From contig NZ_MOBJ01000010.1 of the NCBI RefSeq assembly GCF_003732225.1, positions 208,929-272,928 of the forward strand: a stretch of DNA of 64,000 bases, written 5' to 3'. This DNA comes from Pseudomonas brassicacearum. Lineage in GTDB: Bacteria > Pseudomonadota > Gammaproteobacteria > Pseudomonadales > Pseudomonadaceae. The notes below the pieces were generated by a model that did not search any database, was not told the origin of the DNA, and saw nothing but the letters and a program-made list of their open reading frames with translations. The position numbers and the translations under genes are program-made. Below are positions 26,979-35,923 of this stretch, one piece after another (within the stretch, counting starts at the first letter, position 1; each line of letters opens with the position of its first letter).

Positions 26979-27731
26979 TTACTGGCTGAGACTCGACGTG
27001 CTTTGTCCCACCGCCAATCCCGCCCGAATCGCCGCCAACGCCGCCTGGTAATAAGCCTTGCCTTCAGAGGACTCGGCAAACGTGGCGAACTCCTCCAGTT
27101 CGTCATCCGATAAGTCGCGATAAACGTAGAGCAGGGTGTTGTTCAAGTCGGAGCCGATCTGTTCCATCAAGCGCTGGCGTTGGCCGTTCAGCATGCCTTG
27201 GGCCTGACCGCCGCCGAGCAGGCCGGGGATCATCTGGCTCAGGCTGTCGGCCGCCACGCCGGCAATCGCCAGGCTGACTTCAGCCCCGGCTTCGCGCGCT
27301 GGCAGGGCCTGGGCCAAATGGCCAATGATCAACTGACGGGTGTCGCTGGCTTCGACTTTCGGCAGGCCCTTGGCGTTCTTTGCCAACTGGTCGCGGCGGG
27401 TCGCCAGCAGCTCGGCGGCGATGATTTTGCGACCCAGGGGCGACTGGAAAAACGCCAGCGCAGGTGTAGGGTCGGCGAGGTTTTTGCGCAGTTGCGCTTC
27501 GGCCCGACGGTCCATGGCCTGCGGGGCAAAGCGCTGATTGCTGTTATTGACCAGGGCCTGGAACACCGCAGGCGGCAGGCTGCTTTGGTAGCGCTGCTGG
27601 GCAGCGGCGAGGGCATCGTTAAAATGCGCGCGTTGGTCTGGCCAACCGGCGACCTTGTACAACTGGTCGTGGCCGTCTGCCCAGGTGGGCAAAGTGCAGA
27701 GCATCAACAGTGAAAAAAGCAAACGGCGCAT
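26979..27731 (-). CDS. Periplasmic DUF2059-type protein
   Basis: 250 residues with a signal peptide (MRRLLFSLLMLCTLPTWA, cleavage before DGHDQ). The rest is helical. The C-terminal block YVYRDLSDDELEEFATFAESSEGKAYYQAALAA is the DUF2059 signature region (split here by position, about residues 200-235). ATG 27731 has AGGAG 5 bases upstream. The function of this family is unknown. It is divergent from the 2OG-oxygenase gene. Confidence 0.82.
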   Translation of the reverse strand: MRRLLFSLLMLCTLPTWADGHDQLYKVAGWPDQRAHFNDALAAAQQRYQSSLPPAVFQALVNNSNQRFAPQAMDRRAEAQLRKNLADPTPALAFFQSPLGRKIIAAELLATRRDQLAKNAKGLPKVEASDTRQLIIGHLAQALPAREAGAEVSLAIAGVAADSLSQMIPGLLGGGQAQGMLNGQRQRLMEQIGSDLNNTLLYVYRDLSDDELEEFATFAESSEGKAYYQAALAAIRAGLAVGQSTSSLSQ

Positions 27732-27863
27732 AAGGACTCCTGTCGGCAGGCGACTATTCTCCGGGGCCGAACACAGGTTGTCGAGAATTCGTATCAGGGT
27801 CATCACCTTATCCGACGAGCCTCCGCTACACGGCTCTGTCGGATTTGCTGGCGCAGGAATACT

Positions 27864-28496
27864 ATGCGCGCCATGCAAATACCCTCGGATCACCCGCTGC
27901 TGTTACGTATCGTCGACGACCTGGCAGAACGCGGCTGGTCGCAGCAGAATATTTTCTTGCCTCTGGGTCTGACCCAGGAGTTGGCGGCTGAGTGCCGTAA
28001 ACGTGCGGCCGAGGGAGAACTGGCGCCAGCGGCAGTGGGACGCGGACCTTTCTCGGAGATTCGTGAAGGCATTCGCGGCGACCATATTCAGTGGCTTGAG
28101 CCCGGGCAGGTCGACGCCTGTGACCGCTATCTGGGGTTGATGGACAGTCTGCGCGAGGCAATGAACCGTGGGTTGTTTCTCGGGCTTGAGGATTTCGAAA
28201 GCCATTTCGCGCTGTACCCGCCGGGTGCGTTTTACCTCAAGCACGTTGACCGCTTTCGTGACGACGACCGGCGCATGGTTTCGGCGGTAATCTACCTCAA
28301 CGACGCCTGGCTGCCGGAACATGGCGGCCAGCTGCGGATGTACCTGGAGGAGGGCAGAGAGCACGATGTGGTGCCCACCGGCGGTTGCCTGGTGGTGTTC
28401 CTGTCGGGCGAAGTGCCCCATGAAGTCCTGCCTGCGACCCGCGAGCGCCTGTCATTGACGGGCTGGTTTCGCCGGCGCGGCAACGAGCCGTTCTGA
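27864..28496 (+). CDS. 2OG-Fe(II) oxygenase superfamily protein
   Basis: 210-residue prolyl-4-hydroxylase/SM-20-like oxygenase. The iron triad is His127-x-Asp129 (LKHVDRF) and His186 (EVPHEVLP); Arg195 or a neighbour (RERLSLTGWF) is the likely 2-oxoglutarate ligand. SAVIYLNDAWLPEHGGQLRMY is the usual core strand region. It is followed after only two bases by the DUF523 gene, so the pair is an operon. The target (protein residue or small molecule) is unknown. Confidence 0.88.
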   Translation: MRAMQIPSDHPLLLRIVDDLAERGWSQQNIFLPLGLTQELAAECRKRAAEGELAPAAVGRGPFSEIREGIRGDHIQWLEPGQVDACDRYLGLMDSLREAMNRGLFLGLEDFESHFALYPPGAFYLKHVDRFRDDDRRMVSAVIYLNDAWLPEHGGQLRMYLEEGREHDVVPTGGCLVVFLSGEVPHEVLPATRERLSLTGWFRRRGNEPF

Positions 28497-28498
28497 TC

Positions 28499-29002
28499 AT
28501 GCAGAAAATTCTGGTGAGTCGTTGTCTGCTGGGCCACCGCGTACGTTACGACGGCGGGGCCAGTGGGCCGTTCAATCAACTGGAACAGTGGATCGCCGAA
28601 GGTCGGGTGATTCCCTTGTGCCCGGAAGTTGCCGGCGGTTTGCCAACGCCTCGGGCAGCGGCGGAAATTCCTGGCGGGCAGGGCGTTCAGGTGCTCGACG
28701 GTACTGCGCGAGTGATAACGACCGAGGGCGAGGACGTCAGCGCCGAGTTTCTCTCGGGCGCCCATCAGGCATTGCAACTGGTGCAAAAACACGCCATCCG
28801 CATCGCCGTGCTTAAGGCCAATAGCCCGTCCTGCGGCAACCTGCTGACCTATGACGGGACCTTCAGCGGGGTCAAGGTCAGCGGCGAGGGTGTCACCGCG
28901 GCCTTGTTGACCCGCAATGGGGTGCAGGTGTTCAGCGAACTGGAGTTGGCTGAGGCTGCGCTCGCATTGGCCCAACTCATCCAACAGTCTTCACATAACT
29001 AA
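28499..29002 (+). CDS. DUF523 family protein (YbbK-like)
   Basis: 167 residues, a complete DUF523 domain: ILVSRCLLGHRVRYDGGAS at the start with Cys9, VIPLCPEVAGGLPTPR, and LKANSPSCGN late in the protein. Conserved cysteines suggest metal or Fe-S binding, but the function is unknown. Translation is probably coupled to the upstream oxygenase (2-base gap). Confidence 0.88.
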   Translation: MQKILVSRCLLGHRVRYDGGASGPFNQLEQWIAEGRVIPLCPEVAGGLPTPRAAAEIPGGQGVQVLDGTARVITTEGEDVSAEFLSGAHQALQLVQKHAIRIAVLKANSPSCGNLLTYDGTFSGVKVSGEGVTAALLTRNGVQVFSELELAEAALALAQLIQQSSHN

Positions 29003-29106
29003 TGTGGGAGCGAGCTTGCTCGCGATGAGGGCATCACATTCAACAATGATGTTGACTGTCAGGCCGCTATCGTCGGATCGCCGCCCGGAGCAAGCTCGCT
29101 CCCACA
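29003..29106. repeat. REP doublet, family A, right arm degenerate
   Basis: The left unit is intact. The right unit reads GCCCGGAGCAAGCTCGCTCC, so one side of its palindrome has decayed. Confidence 0.82.
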
Positions 29107-29122
29107 TTGGATCTCCATTGGA

Positions 29123-29791
29123 TTACGGTTTCGGCGGTTGGCTCGCGTCCATGCCGAACCACTTCTCCGACAGCGCCATCAATCGGCCGTCTGCCTTGAT
29201 CCGTTGCAGGGCCCGGTCGAGGCTGGCCTGGAACGCCGGATTACCTTTCTGAAACGGAATCGCCAGGCTCAGGGTCGGGCCGACCTTGGCACCTTCTTTC
29301 ACCGGTAGACGACTGTCGCGGGGGGCGTAGGGAATCAGCAAACGATCGCTGAAGGCTGCGTCGAGCTGTTTGCCCGCCACATCCTTGAGCGCCAGCAAAG
29401 TGCCGAGCGGGCGTTGTTCTTCCTGGCGCACGATCAATTGTGCGCTTGAATAACTATAAGGCTCGCTGAAGTCGAAACGATCCTTGAGCTCCGGGGTCAG
29501 TGCTATGTGGTTGATGGCGATGTCGTACTTGCCGCTCTCGACCCCCGGCAGCAGATCGGTTGAATCGGTGACAACGAAGTCGGCGCGCACATCCAGCTCA
29601 ACGGCCAGCAGTTGGCCCAGTTCGATCTCGAAGCCGCTGAGCTTGCCGTCTTCCTTGAAATTGAACGGTGGTGTGTTGGCTTCAAGGGCAATGCGCAACT
29701 CGCCTCGGTCGTTTACATCATCGATCAGTTCAGCGTGAGCAAAAGGGCTCAAAAGGGGCAGTAAAAGTATCAGGCCAGGCAGAAAGCGCAT
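29123..29791 (-). CDS. Periplasmic amino-acid-type solute-binding protein (SBP family 3)
   Basis: 222 residues. Signal peptide MRFLPGLILLLPLLSPFAHA, then the family-3 start DVNDRGELRIALEANTPPFNF, the GFEIELGQLLA segment, and a closing QRIKADGRLMALSEKWFG. ATG 29791 was preferred to GTG 29797 because AAGGAG is 5 bases before it. No permease or ATPase gene adjoins, so it is an orphan receptor or acts with a remote transporter. The ligand is unknown. Confidence 0.87.
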   Translation of the reverse strand: MRFLPGLILLLPLLSPFAHAELIDDVNDRGELRIALEANTPPFNFKEDGKLSGFEIELGQLLAVELDVRADFVVTDSTDLLPGVESGKYDIAINHIALTPELKDRFDFSEPYSYSSAQLIVRQEEQRPLGTLLALKDVAGKQLDAAFSDRLLIPYAPRDSRLPVKEGAKVGPTLSLAIPFQKGNPAFQASLDRALQRIKADGRLMALSEKWFGMDASQPPKP

Positions 29792-29923
29792 GGTCACTCC
29801 TTGAATTCATTATGTGCGACGCGCTGTTTCGGTGCGCTTTGCTATGGTGTTGAGGAGCTTCGACAACGAATTGCGACGAAGTTGTCACAACCGTAGAGAT
29901 TAAGTTCAAAACTGGAGAAAAGA

Positions 29924-30361
29924 ATGAAAACCTTTATGTCACGTGCAGTTCTCGCCGGTCTGATGCTCAGCGCTTCGATGCTGGCGAGCGCCGCGGACGT
30001 CCCCCGCACCAATGCCCCTGCGGGTGCGAAGGTGTATATCGTCTCTCCGGCGGACGGTGCGACCGTGGACAAAACCTTCAAGGTCAGATTCGCGGTTGAG
30101 GGCATTGCCCTGGCGCCAGCCGGCGACCAGACCGTACACACCGGTCACCACCACCTGCTGATCGACGTCGACAAATTGCCGGCCGAGAACATGCCGATCC
30201 CGGCGGACGCCAACCACCTGCATTTCGGCAAGGCCCAGACTGAAACCGAGGTGACCCTGACGCCGGGCAAGCACACCTTGCAACTGGAGCTGGGCGACAA
30301 GAACCACGTGCCGTTCGACGCGCCGATTGTCTCGAAAAAAATCACCGTGACCGTGAAGTAA
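29924..30361 (+). CDS. Periplasmic DUF4399 protein
   Basis: 145 residues with a signal peptide (cleavage near ASAAD). The mature part is one beta-rich domain: KVYIVSPADGATVDKTFKVRF, the His-rich HTGHHHLLIDVDKLP, NHLHFGKAQTETEV, and the terminal LQLELGDKNHVPF. The clustered histidines suggest metal binding but no function is established. GGAG lies 8 bases before ATG. It is convergent with serA across a bidirectional terminator. Confidence 0.88.
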   Translation: MKTFMSRAVLAGLMLSASMLASAADVPRTNAPAGAKVYIVSPADGATVDKTFKVRFAVEGIALAPAGDQTVHTGHHHLLIDVDKLPAENMPIPADANHLHFGKAQTETEVTLTPGKHTLQLELGDKNHVPFDAPIVSKKITVTVK

Positions 30362-30379
30362 GTCGTTTCACAGGTATAA

Positions 30380-30407
30380 AAAAGGGAGACCCGAGGGTCT
30401 CCCTTTT
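30380..30407. terminator. Bidirectional terminator between DUF4399 gene and serA
   Basis: AAAAGGGAGACCC/GGGTCTCCCTTTT, a 13-bp perfect stem with a 2-base centre; A run on one side and T run on the other serve both convergent genes. Confidence 0.92.
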
Positions 30408-30423
30408 CATTGACGCTTGAGCG

Positions 30424-31653
30424 TTAGAACAACACGCGGCAACGAATAGTGCCGTTGATGTGCTGCAGCTTCTCTTGCGCCAGGTCCGAGTATTCGGCGT
30501 CGACGTCGATCACGACGTAGCCGACTTTCTCGTTGGTCTGCAGGAACTGACCGGAAATGTTGATACCGTTTTCGGCGAAAACCTTGTTGATTTCGCTCAT
30601 CACACCCGGGATGTTCTCGTGGATGTGCAGCAAACGGTGCTTGCCAGGGTGAGCCGGCAGGGCCACTTCCGGGAAGTTGACCGAGGACACCGACGTACCG
30701 TTGTCGCTGTACTTGACCAGTTTCTCAGCCACTTCCAGGCCGATGTTGGCTTGCGCTTCAGCGGTGGAGCCGCCGATGTGCGGGGTCAGGATCACGTTGT
30801 CCAGGCCACGCAGCGGGCTTGCGAACTCTTCGTCGTTGGAGCGTGGCTCCACCGGGAATACGTCGATGGCCGCGCCGATCAGGTGCTTGTCCTTGATCGC
30901 GTCCGCCAGGGCGTCCAGCTCGACCACGGTGCCGCGAGCAGCGTTGATCAGGATTCCGCCCTTCTTGATGGCGCGGATTTCCTTCTCGCCGATCATCCAT
31001 TGGGTGGCAGCGGTTTCCGGTACGTGCAGGGTCACGATGTCGGACATGCCCAGCAGCTCGTGCAGGTTGCCGACCTGGGTGGCGTTACCCAGAGGCAGCT
31101 TGGTCACGGTGTCGTAGAAGTACACCTGCATGCCCAGGCCTTCAGCCAGGACCGACAGTTGAGTGCCGATCGAGCCGTAACCGACGATACCCAGCTTCTT
31201 GCCGCGGATTTCGAAGGAGTTGGCCGCGCTTTTGATCCAGCCGCCACGGTGGCAGGAAGCGTTCTTCTCAGGGATGCCGCGCAGCAACAGGATCGCTTCG
31301 GCCAGCACCAGTTCGGCCACCGAACGGGTGTTGGAGTACGGTGCGTTGAAGACCGCGATGCCGCGTTCGCGAGCAGCATTGAGGTCGACCTGGTTGGTGC
31401 CGATGCAGAAACAGCCGACAGCCACCAGTTTCTTCGCGTGATCGAAGATTTCTTCGGTCAGTTGAGTGCGGGAGCGAATGCCGATGAAGTGAGCATCAGC
31501 GATCTTTTCCTTCAGCTGGGCTTCCGGCAGAGAACCCGTCAGGTACTCGATGCTGGTGTAGCCCGCCGTCTTGAGGACGTCGACAGCCGATTGGTGGACG
31601 CCTTCGAGAAGAAGGAACTTGATCTTGCTCTTATCGAGAGAAGTCTTGCTCAT
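30424..31653 (-). CDS. serA: D-3-phosphoglycerate dehydrogenase SerA
   Basis: First step of serine synthesis: 3-phosphoglycerate to 3-phosphohydroxypyruvate, which in this enzyme class can be pulled by reducing 2-oxoglutarate to D-2-hydroxyglutarate. 409 residues. NAD loop KLGIVGYGSIGTQLSVLAEG; catalytic Arg in NAARGT; His in LTPHIGGSTAEAQ; C-terminal ACT domain from about residue 335 (PGVMSEINKVFAENGINI) for serine feedback. ATG 31653 fits the family start (MSKTSLDKSKIKFLLLEG). Divergent from D-2-hydroxyglutarate dehydrogenase. Confidence 0.97.
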   Translation of the reverse strand: MSKTSLDKSKIKFLLLEGVHQSAVDVLKTAGYTSIEYLTGSLPEAQLKEKIADAHFIGIRSRTQLTEEIFDHAKKLVAVGCFCIGTNQVDLNAARERGIAVFNAPYSNTRSVAELVLAEAILLLRGIPEKNASCHRGGWIKSAANSFEIRGKKLGIVGYGSIGTQLSVLAEGLGMQVYFYDTVTKLPLGNATQVGNLHELLGMSDIVTLHVPETAATQWMIGEKEIRAIKKGGILINAARGTVVELDALADAIKDKHLIGAAIDVFPVEPRSNDEEFASPLRGLDNVILTPHIGGSTAEAQANIGLEVAEKLVKYSDNGTSVSSVNFPEVALPAHPGKHRLLHIHENIPGVMSEINKVFAENGINISGQFLQTNEKVGYVVIDVDAEYSDLAQEKLQHINGTIRCRVLF

Positions 31654-31857
31654 CTGCGTAAACCTGTGTCCCGGAGAAAAATGGCAGGGAAGTGGCCAGC
31701 AGACGCTGACCCGGACGGCAGGAAAGCCGTCGCCGCAGAACAGCCTTTGGGCACTATCCTGCGGGGGCGGTATGCTAGCATATGCACCCCGCAAACACTC
31801 ATTCCTGCGACGTGAAGCGTACTCAGGATGACCATGAATTGTTCGAGAGTTCTGTCG

Positions 31858-33252
31858 ATGACCAATCCCGCCCTGATTGAAGAGCTGAAGACCCTGGTTG
31901 AGCCTGGCAAGGTGCTGACCGATGCCGACTCCCTGAATGCTTACGGTAAGGATTGGACCAAGCATTTCGCCCCGGCCCCGACGGCCATCGTGTTCCCCAA
32001 GACCACCGAACAGGTCCAGGCTATCGTCCGTTGGGCGAATGAGCACACGATTGCGCTGGTGCCGTCCGGCGGACGCACCGGGCTGTCCGCGGCTGCCGTG
32101 GCGGCCAATGGCGAAGTGGTGGTTTCCTTCGACTATATGAACCAGATCCTCGACGTGAACCTGACCGACCGTACTGCGGTCTGCCAGCCGGGCGTGGTCA
32201 CTGAACAACTGCAAAATCGTGCCGAAGAGCACGGCCTGTACTACCCGGTGGACTTCGCTTCTGCCGGTTCGAGCCAGATCGGCGGCAATATCGGCACCAA
32301 TGCCGGCGGGATCAAGGTGATTCGCTACGGCATGACCCGTAACTGGGTCGCTGGCATGAAAGTCGTGACCGGCAAGGGCGACCTGCTGGAACTGAACCGC
32401 GACCTGATCAAGAACGCCACCGGTTACGACCTCCGTCAGCTGTTCATCGGCGCCGAAGGCACCCTGGGTTTTGTGGTCGAAGCGACCATGCGCCTTGATC
32501 GCGCCCCGAAAAACCTCACCGCGATGGTCCTCGGCACCGCCGATTTCGACTCGATCATGCCGGTGTTGCACGCGTTCCAGAGCAAGCTCGACCTGACCGC
32601 ATTCGAGTTTTTCTCCGACAAGGCCCTGGCCAAAGTCCTCGCGCGCGGCGACGTGCCGGCGCCGTTCGAATCCGATTGCCCGTTCTACGCGCTGCTGGAA
32701 TTCGAAGCGACCACCGAGGAAGTGGCCAACCATGCCCTGGAAACCTTCGAACACTGCGTCGAAGAGGGCTGGGTGCTGGATGGCGTGATGAGCCAGAGCG
32801 AATCGCAGCTGCAAAACCTCTGGAAACTGCGCGAATACATCTCCGAGACGATCTCCCACTGGACGCCGTACAAGAACGACATTTCGGTCACTGTGTCGAA
32901 AGTGCCGGCATTCCTGAAGGAAATCGACGCGATCGTCGGTGAACACTACCCGGATTTCGAAATCGTCTGGTTCGGCCACATCGGCGACGGCAACCTGCAC
33001 TTGAACATCCTCAAGCCGGAAAACCTCAGCAAGGACGAGTTCTTCGCCAAGTGCGCGACCGTCAACAAGTGGGTGTTCGAAACTGTCGAGAAGTACAACG
33101 GCTCGATCTCCGCCGAGCATGGCGTGGGCATGACCAAGCGTGATTACCTGACGTACAGTCGTTCGCCAGTTGAAATCGAATACATGAAAGCCGTCAAAGC
33201 GGTGTTCGACCCGAACGGCATCATGAATCCGGGCAAGATCTTCGCTGTTTGA
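31858..33252 (+). CDS. FAD-binding oxidoreductase, D-2-hydroxyglutarate dehydrogenase
   Basis: 464-residue FAD-linked dehydrogenase. The PCMH-type FAD domain has ALVPSGGRTGLSAAAVA, SSQIGGNIGTNAGGIKVIRYG and FIGAEGTLGFVVEATM. The C-terminal oxidase domain has GHIGDGNLHLNI and SAEHGVGMTKRDYL. It recycles D-2-hydroxyglutarate, the by-product of SerA, to 2-oxoglutarate, a coupling shown for the divergent serA partner in P. stutzeri. ATG 31858 gives the usual start MTNPALIEELKTLV; the in-frame ATG at 31828 has no better ribosome site. Confidence 0.92.
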   Translation: MTNPALIEELKTLVEPGKVLTDADSLNAYGKDWTKHFAPAPTAIVFPKTTEQVQAIVRWANEHTIALVPSGGRTGLSAAAVAANGEVVVSFDYMNQILDVNLTDRTAVCQPGVVTEQLQNRAEEHGLYYPVDFASAGSSQIGGNIGTNAGGIKVIRYGMTRNWVAGMKVVTGKGDLLELNRDLIKNATGYDLRQLFIGAEGTLGFVVEATMRLDRAPKNLTAMVLGTADFDSIMPVLHAFQSKLDLTAFEFFSDKALAKVLARGDVPAPFESDCPFYALLEFEATTEEVANHALETFEHCVEEGWVLDGVMSQSESQLQNLWKLREYISETISHWTPYKNDISVTVSKVPAFLKEIDAIVGEHYPDFEIVWFGHIGDGNLHLNILKPENLSKDEFFAKCATVNKWVFETVEKYNGSISAEHGVGMTKRDYLTYSRSPVEIEYMKAVKAVFDPNGIMNPGKIFAV

Positions 33253-33292
33253 AGCCGCTGTACCTGATGAATCAATAAGGAAGGAGTCGGTA

Positions 33293-33958
33293 ATGAGCTA
33301 TCAGCACCAGTATGTCGACGGTACGCGTATTCATTTCCCGGTCGGGAAAGTGGTGTGCATCGGGCGTAACTACGCCGAACACGCCAAGGAGCTGGATAAC
33401 CCGGTGCCGACCGAGCCGCTGTTGTTCATCAAGCCGGGCAGTTGCGTGGTGCCGCTGGAAGGTGGTTTTGCGATTCCGACCGAGCGTGGCTCGGTGCACT
33501 ACGAGGCAGAAATCGCGGTATTGATCGGCAAGCCGTTGTCGACCAAACCGAGCCGCGAAGAAGTGCTGGACGCGATTTCCGGGTTTGCACCGGGGCTGGA
33601 CCTGACCTTGCGCGACAAGCAGGCCGAGCTGAAATCCAAAGGTCTGCCATGGGAAATCGCCAAGTCGTTCGACGGCGCCTGCGTGCTGGCGCCGTTCGTA
33701 GTCAGCAGCACCTTCGCGGACCTGACCGACATCGGTATCCGGCTGACCATCAACGGTGAAGTTCGCCAGGACGGCAACAGCAGCGCGATGCTCAACCCGA
33801 TCGTGCCAATGATCCAGTACATGGCAGGCTGCTTCTCGCTGCAAGCCGGTGACGTGATCATGACCGGCACCCCGGCGGGCGTTGGTCCGTTGAACGTGGG
33901 CGATGAACTGGTGCTGGAACTGCCGGGCGCCGGCAGCTTCAAGAGCAGTGTTCGCTAA
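33293..33958 (+). CDS. Fumarylacetoacetate hydrolase-family protein
   Basis: 221-residue FAH-fold enzyme. VVCIGRNYAEHAKEL at the start, the metal-binding acidic cluster VHYEAEIAVLIGK, GFAPGLDLTLRD, and the C-terminal GDVIMTGTPAGVGPL all match FAHD1-like acylpyruvate hydrolase/oxaloacetate decarboxylase proteins. AAGGAGT lies before ATG. It is in an apparent operon after the D-2-hydroxyglutarate dehydrogenase, suggesting a role around 2-oxo acid housekeeping; that is inference. Confidence 0.9.
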   Translation: MSYQHQYVDGTRIHFPVGKVVCIGRNYAEHAKELDNPVPTEPLLFIKPGSCVVPLEGGFAIPTERGSVHYEAEIAVLIGKPLSTKPSREEVLDAISGFAPGLDLTLRDKQAELKSKGLPWEIAKSFDGACVLAPFVVSSTFADLTDIGIRLTINGEVRQDGNSSAMLNPIVPMIQYMAGCFSLQAGDVIMTGTPAGVGPLNVGDELVLELPGAGSFKSSVR

Positions 33959-34856
33959 ACCGCAAAACCGAGTCCTGATCGTGCTCTTCGCTACCGTCGT
34001 GGCGCTGGGCGCGGCTGGGCAACATTATCGACTGTTCGAGCGCGGCTGGTTCAACCTGCAAGCCTGGTTGCATCCGGCCGACGGTCAGTCCATCGCGCTC
34101 GATGATTACCAGGTGGTCGTCGAGGCGAAGGTCATCGAAGGGCTGGCCGCTGACGTTTCGGCGCTGACCTTTGATCCGGTGCGCAAAAGCCTGTTCACCG
34201 TGACCAATAAAAACGCCGAGCTGATCGAGCTCTCCCTCGACGGGCGAATCTTGCGCCGTGTGAAGTTGATCGGCTTTGGCGACCCGGAGGCGGTGGAGTT
34301 CATCAGCGCCGACACCTATGTGATCGCCGATGAGTACCAGCAGCGCCTGATCAAGATTCATCTGAAGGATGAAACGACGTTTCTGGATGCCGCGGATGCC
34401 GAGCAGATGACCCTGGGAGTGCACATGGGCACCAATAAAGGTTTTGAAGGCCTGGCCTATGATTCGGTGGGCAAGCGGCTGTTCGTCGCCAAGGAGCGCG
34501 ACCCGATGCTGATCTATGAAGTGCAGGGTTTCCCGCATTACAACCCGGAGAAGTCCTACGCGGTGCACGTGGTCAACAACCCCAAGCGCGATGCCGGGCT
34601 GTTCGTGCGCGACCTGTCGAGCCTGCAATATGACGAACACAGCGGCCATTTACTGGCGCTGTCGGATGAGTCGCATCTGGTGCTGGAACTGGATATCGAC
34701 GGTCGGCCGTTGAGCACGATGTCGCTGAACGAGGGGCGTCAGGGGTTACAAAAGACCGTGCCGCAAGCTGAAGGCATCGCCATGGACCACAGCGGCACGC
34801 TGTACCTGGTCAGCGAGCCCAACCTGTTTTACATCTTCAAGAAACCACAGCCCTGA
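33948..34856 (+). CDS. SdiA-regulated-like (YjiK family) beta-propeller protein
   Basis: 302 residues from a GTG start at 33948 that overlaps the previous stop by 11 bases, with AAGAGC upstream. One N-terminal membrane segment (VLIVLFATVVALGAAG), then a periplasmic beta-propeller-like domain (LTFDPVRKSLFTVTNKNAEL, GFGDPEAVEFISADTYVIADE, LLALSDESHLVLELD, AEGIAMDHSGTLYLVSEPN). The SdiA-regulated family is of unknown function. Alternative starts upstream lie inside the FAH gene and look non-coding. Confidence 0.83.
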   Translation: MFAKPQNRVLIVLFATVVALGAAGQHYRLFERGWFNLQAWLHPADGQSIALDDYQVVVEAKVIEGLAADVSALTFDPVRKSLFTVTNKNAELIELSLDGRILRRVKLIGFGDPEAVEFISADTYVIADEYQQRLIKIHLKDETTFLDAADAEQMTLGVHMGTNKGFEGLAYDSVGKRLFVAKERDPMLIYEVQGFPHYNPEKSYAVHVVNNPKRDAGLFVRDLSSLQYDEHSGHLLALSDESHLVLELDIDGRPLSTMSLNEGRQGLQKTVPQAEGIAMDHSGTLYLVSEPNLFYIFKKPQP

Positions 34857-34874
34857 CCAACACCACAAAACCAA

Positions 34875-34964
34875 TGTGGGAGCGAGCTTGCTCGCGATGA
34901 GGTCATAACATTCAACATCCATGTCGACTGTCACACCGCTATCGCGAGCAAGCTCGCTCCCACA
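34875..34964. repeat. REP doublet, family A
   Basis: Inverted REP pair in the convergent gap between the SdiA-regulated-like gene and rpiA. Confidence 0.9.
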
Positions 34965-34990
34965 GGAGGCATCACAATAATGTGTTCGTC

Positions 34991-35665
34991 TTACTCGGCG
35001 CGCAGGGTTTTCACGCCTTCGCTCGTGCCCAGCAGCAGCAAGTCTGCCGGACGGGCAGCGAACAGGCCGTTGGTGACCACGCCGACGATGGCGTTGATTT
35101 GGGTCTCAAGCTCCACCGGGTTGGTGATCTGCATGTTGAACACGTCGAGGATGATGTTGCCGTTGTCGGTCAACACGCCTTCGCGGTAAACCGGGTCGCC
35201 GCCGAGTTTCACCAGCTCGCGGGCCACGTGGCTGCGGGCCATCGGGATCACTTCGACCGGCAGCGGGAACGCGCCCAGGACCGGTACCAGTTTGCTGGCG
35301 TCGGCGATGCAGATGAAAGTCTTGGCCACGGCTGCAACGATCTTCTCGCGGGTCAGGGCGGCGCCGCCACCCTTGATCAAATTCAGGTGCTCGTCGCTTT
35401 CATCGGCGCCATCGACGTAGAACTCCAGGTCGCTGACGGTGTTGAGCTCATACACCGGAATGCCGTGGCCCTTGAGGCGCGCGGCGGTGGCTTCGGAGCT
35501 GGCAACCGCGCCGTCGAAGGCACCCTTGTGCAGGGCCAGCGCATCGATGAAACAGTTGGCGGTGGAGCCGGTGCCGACCCCGACGATGCTCTTGTCGTCG
35601 AGTTTTGGAAGGATGAAATCGACGGCGGCCTGAGCCACTGCCTGTTTGAGTTGATCCTGGGTCAT
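34991..35665 (-). CDS. rpiA: Ribose-5-phosphate isomerase A
   Basis: Interconverts ribose-5-phosphate and ribulose-5-phosphate in the pentose phosphate pathway. 224 residues with the RpiA signatures IVGVGTGSTANCFIDAL, YVDGADESDEHLNLIKGGG (catalytic Asp/Lys cluster) and the closing FAARPADLLLLGTSEGVK. ATG 35665 has GGAG 7 bases upstream; the longer frame reads into upstream non-coding DNA. It is divergent from ilvA, with a REP doublet in between. Confidence 0.96.
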   Translation of the reverse strand: MTQDQLKQAVAQAAVDFILPKLDDKSIVGVGTGSTANCFIDALALHKGAFDGAVASSEATAARLKGHGIPVYELNTVSDLEFYVDGADESDEHLNLIKGGGAALTREKIVAAVAKTFICIADASKLVPVLGAFPLPVEVIPMARSHVARELVKLGGDPVYREGVLTDNGNIILDVFNMQITNPVELETQINAIVGVVTNGLFAARPADLLLLGTSEGVKTLRAE

Positions 35666-35750
35666 GCGGGCTCCGAAAGCGGGCAAGGGGAACTGAAGGC
35701 CGGCATTATAGGCTGCGGGGCAGGGAAGGTCATTGTCCGATTGGCGGGTC

Positions 35751-35827
35751 AAAAGATCGCAGCCTTCGGCGGCTCCTACGGGTGCCCGCGGATATTCTGT
35801 AGGAGCTGCCGAAGGCTGCGATCTTTT
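35751..35827. repeat. REP doublet, family B, between divergent rpiA and ilvA
   Basis: AAAAGATCGCAGCCTTCGGC ... GAGCTGCCGAAGGCTGCGAT. It lies in the shared upstream region, an unusual place for a REP. Confidence 0.88.
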
Positions 35828-35923
35828 CCGGCGTCCTTAAAACCGCCTGTTTAGTGTGGTCGCCTGGCCAAAAGCCGGGTTAGACTCCTTGGTCCTGCCC
35901 AACCCGCTCAGTGATGCTTTCCG

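Noticed and set aside
30424..33120. 898-codon open frame on the - strand covering serA and the opposite gene
   Set aside because: Only the 30424-31653 part is SerA; the rest is antisense to a clear D-2-hydroxyglutarate dehydrogenase and has composition of a high-GC shadow frame.
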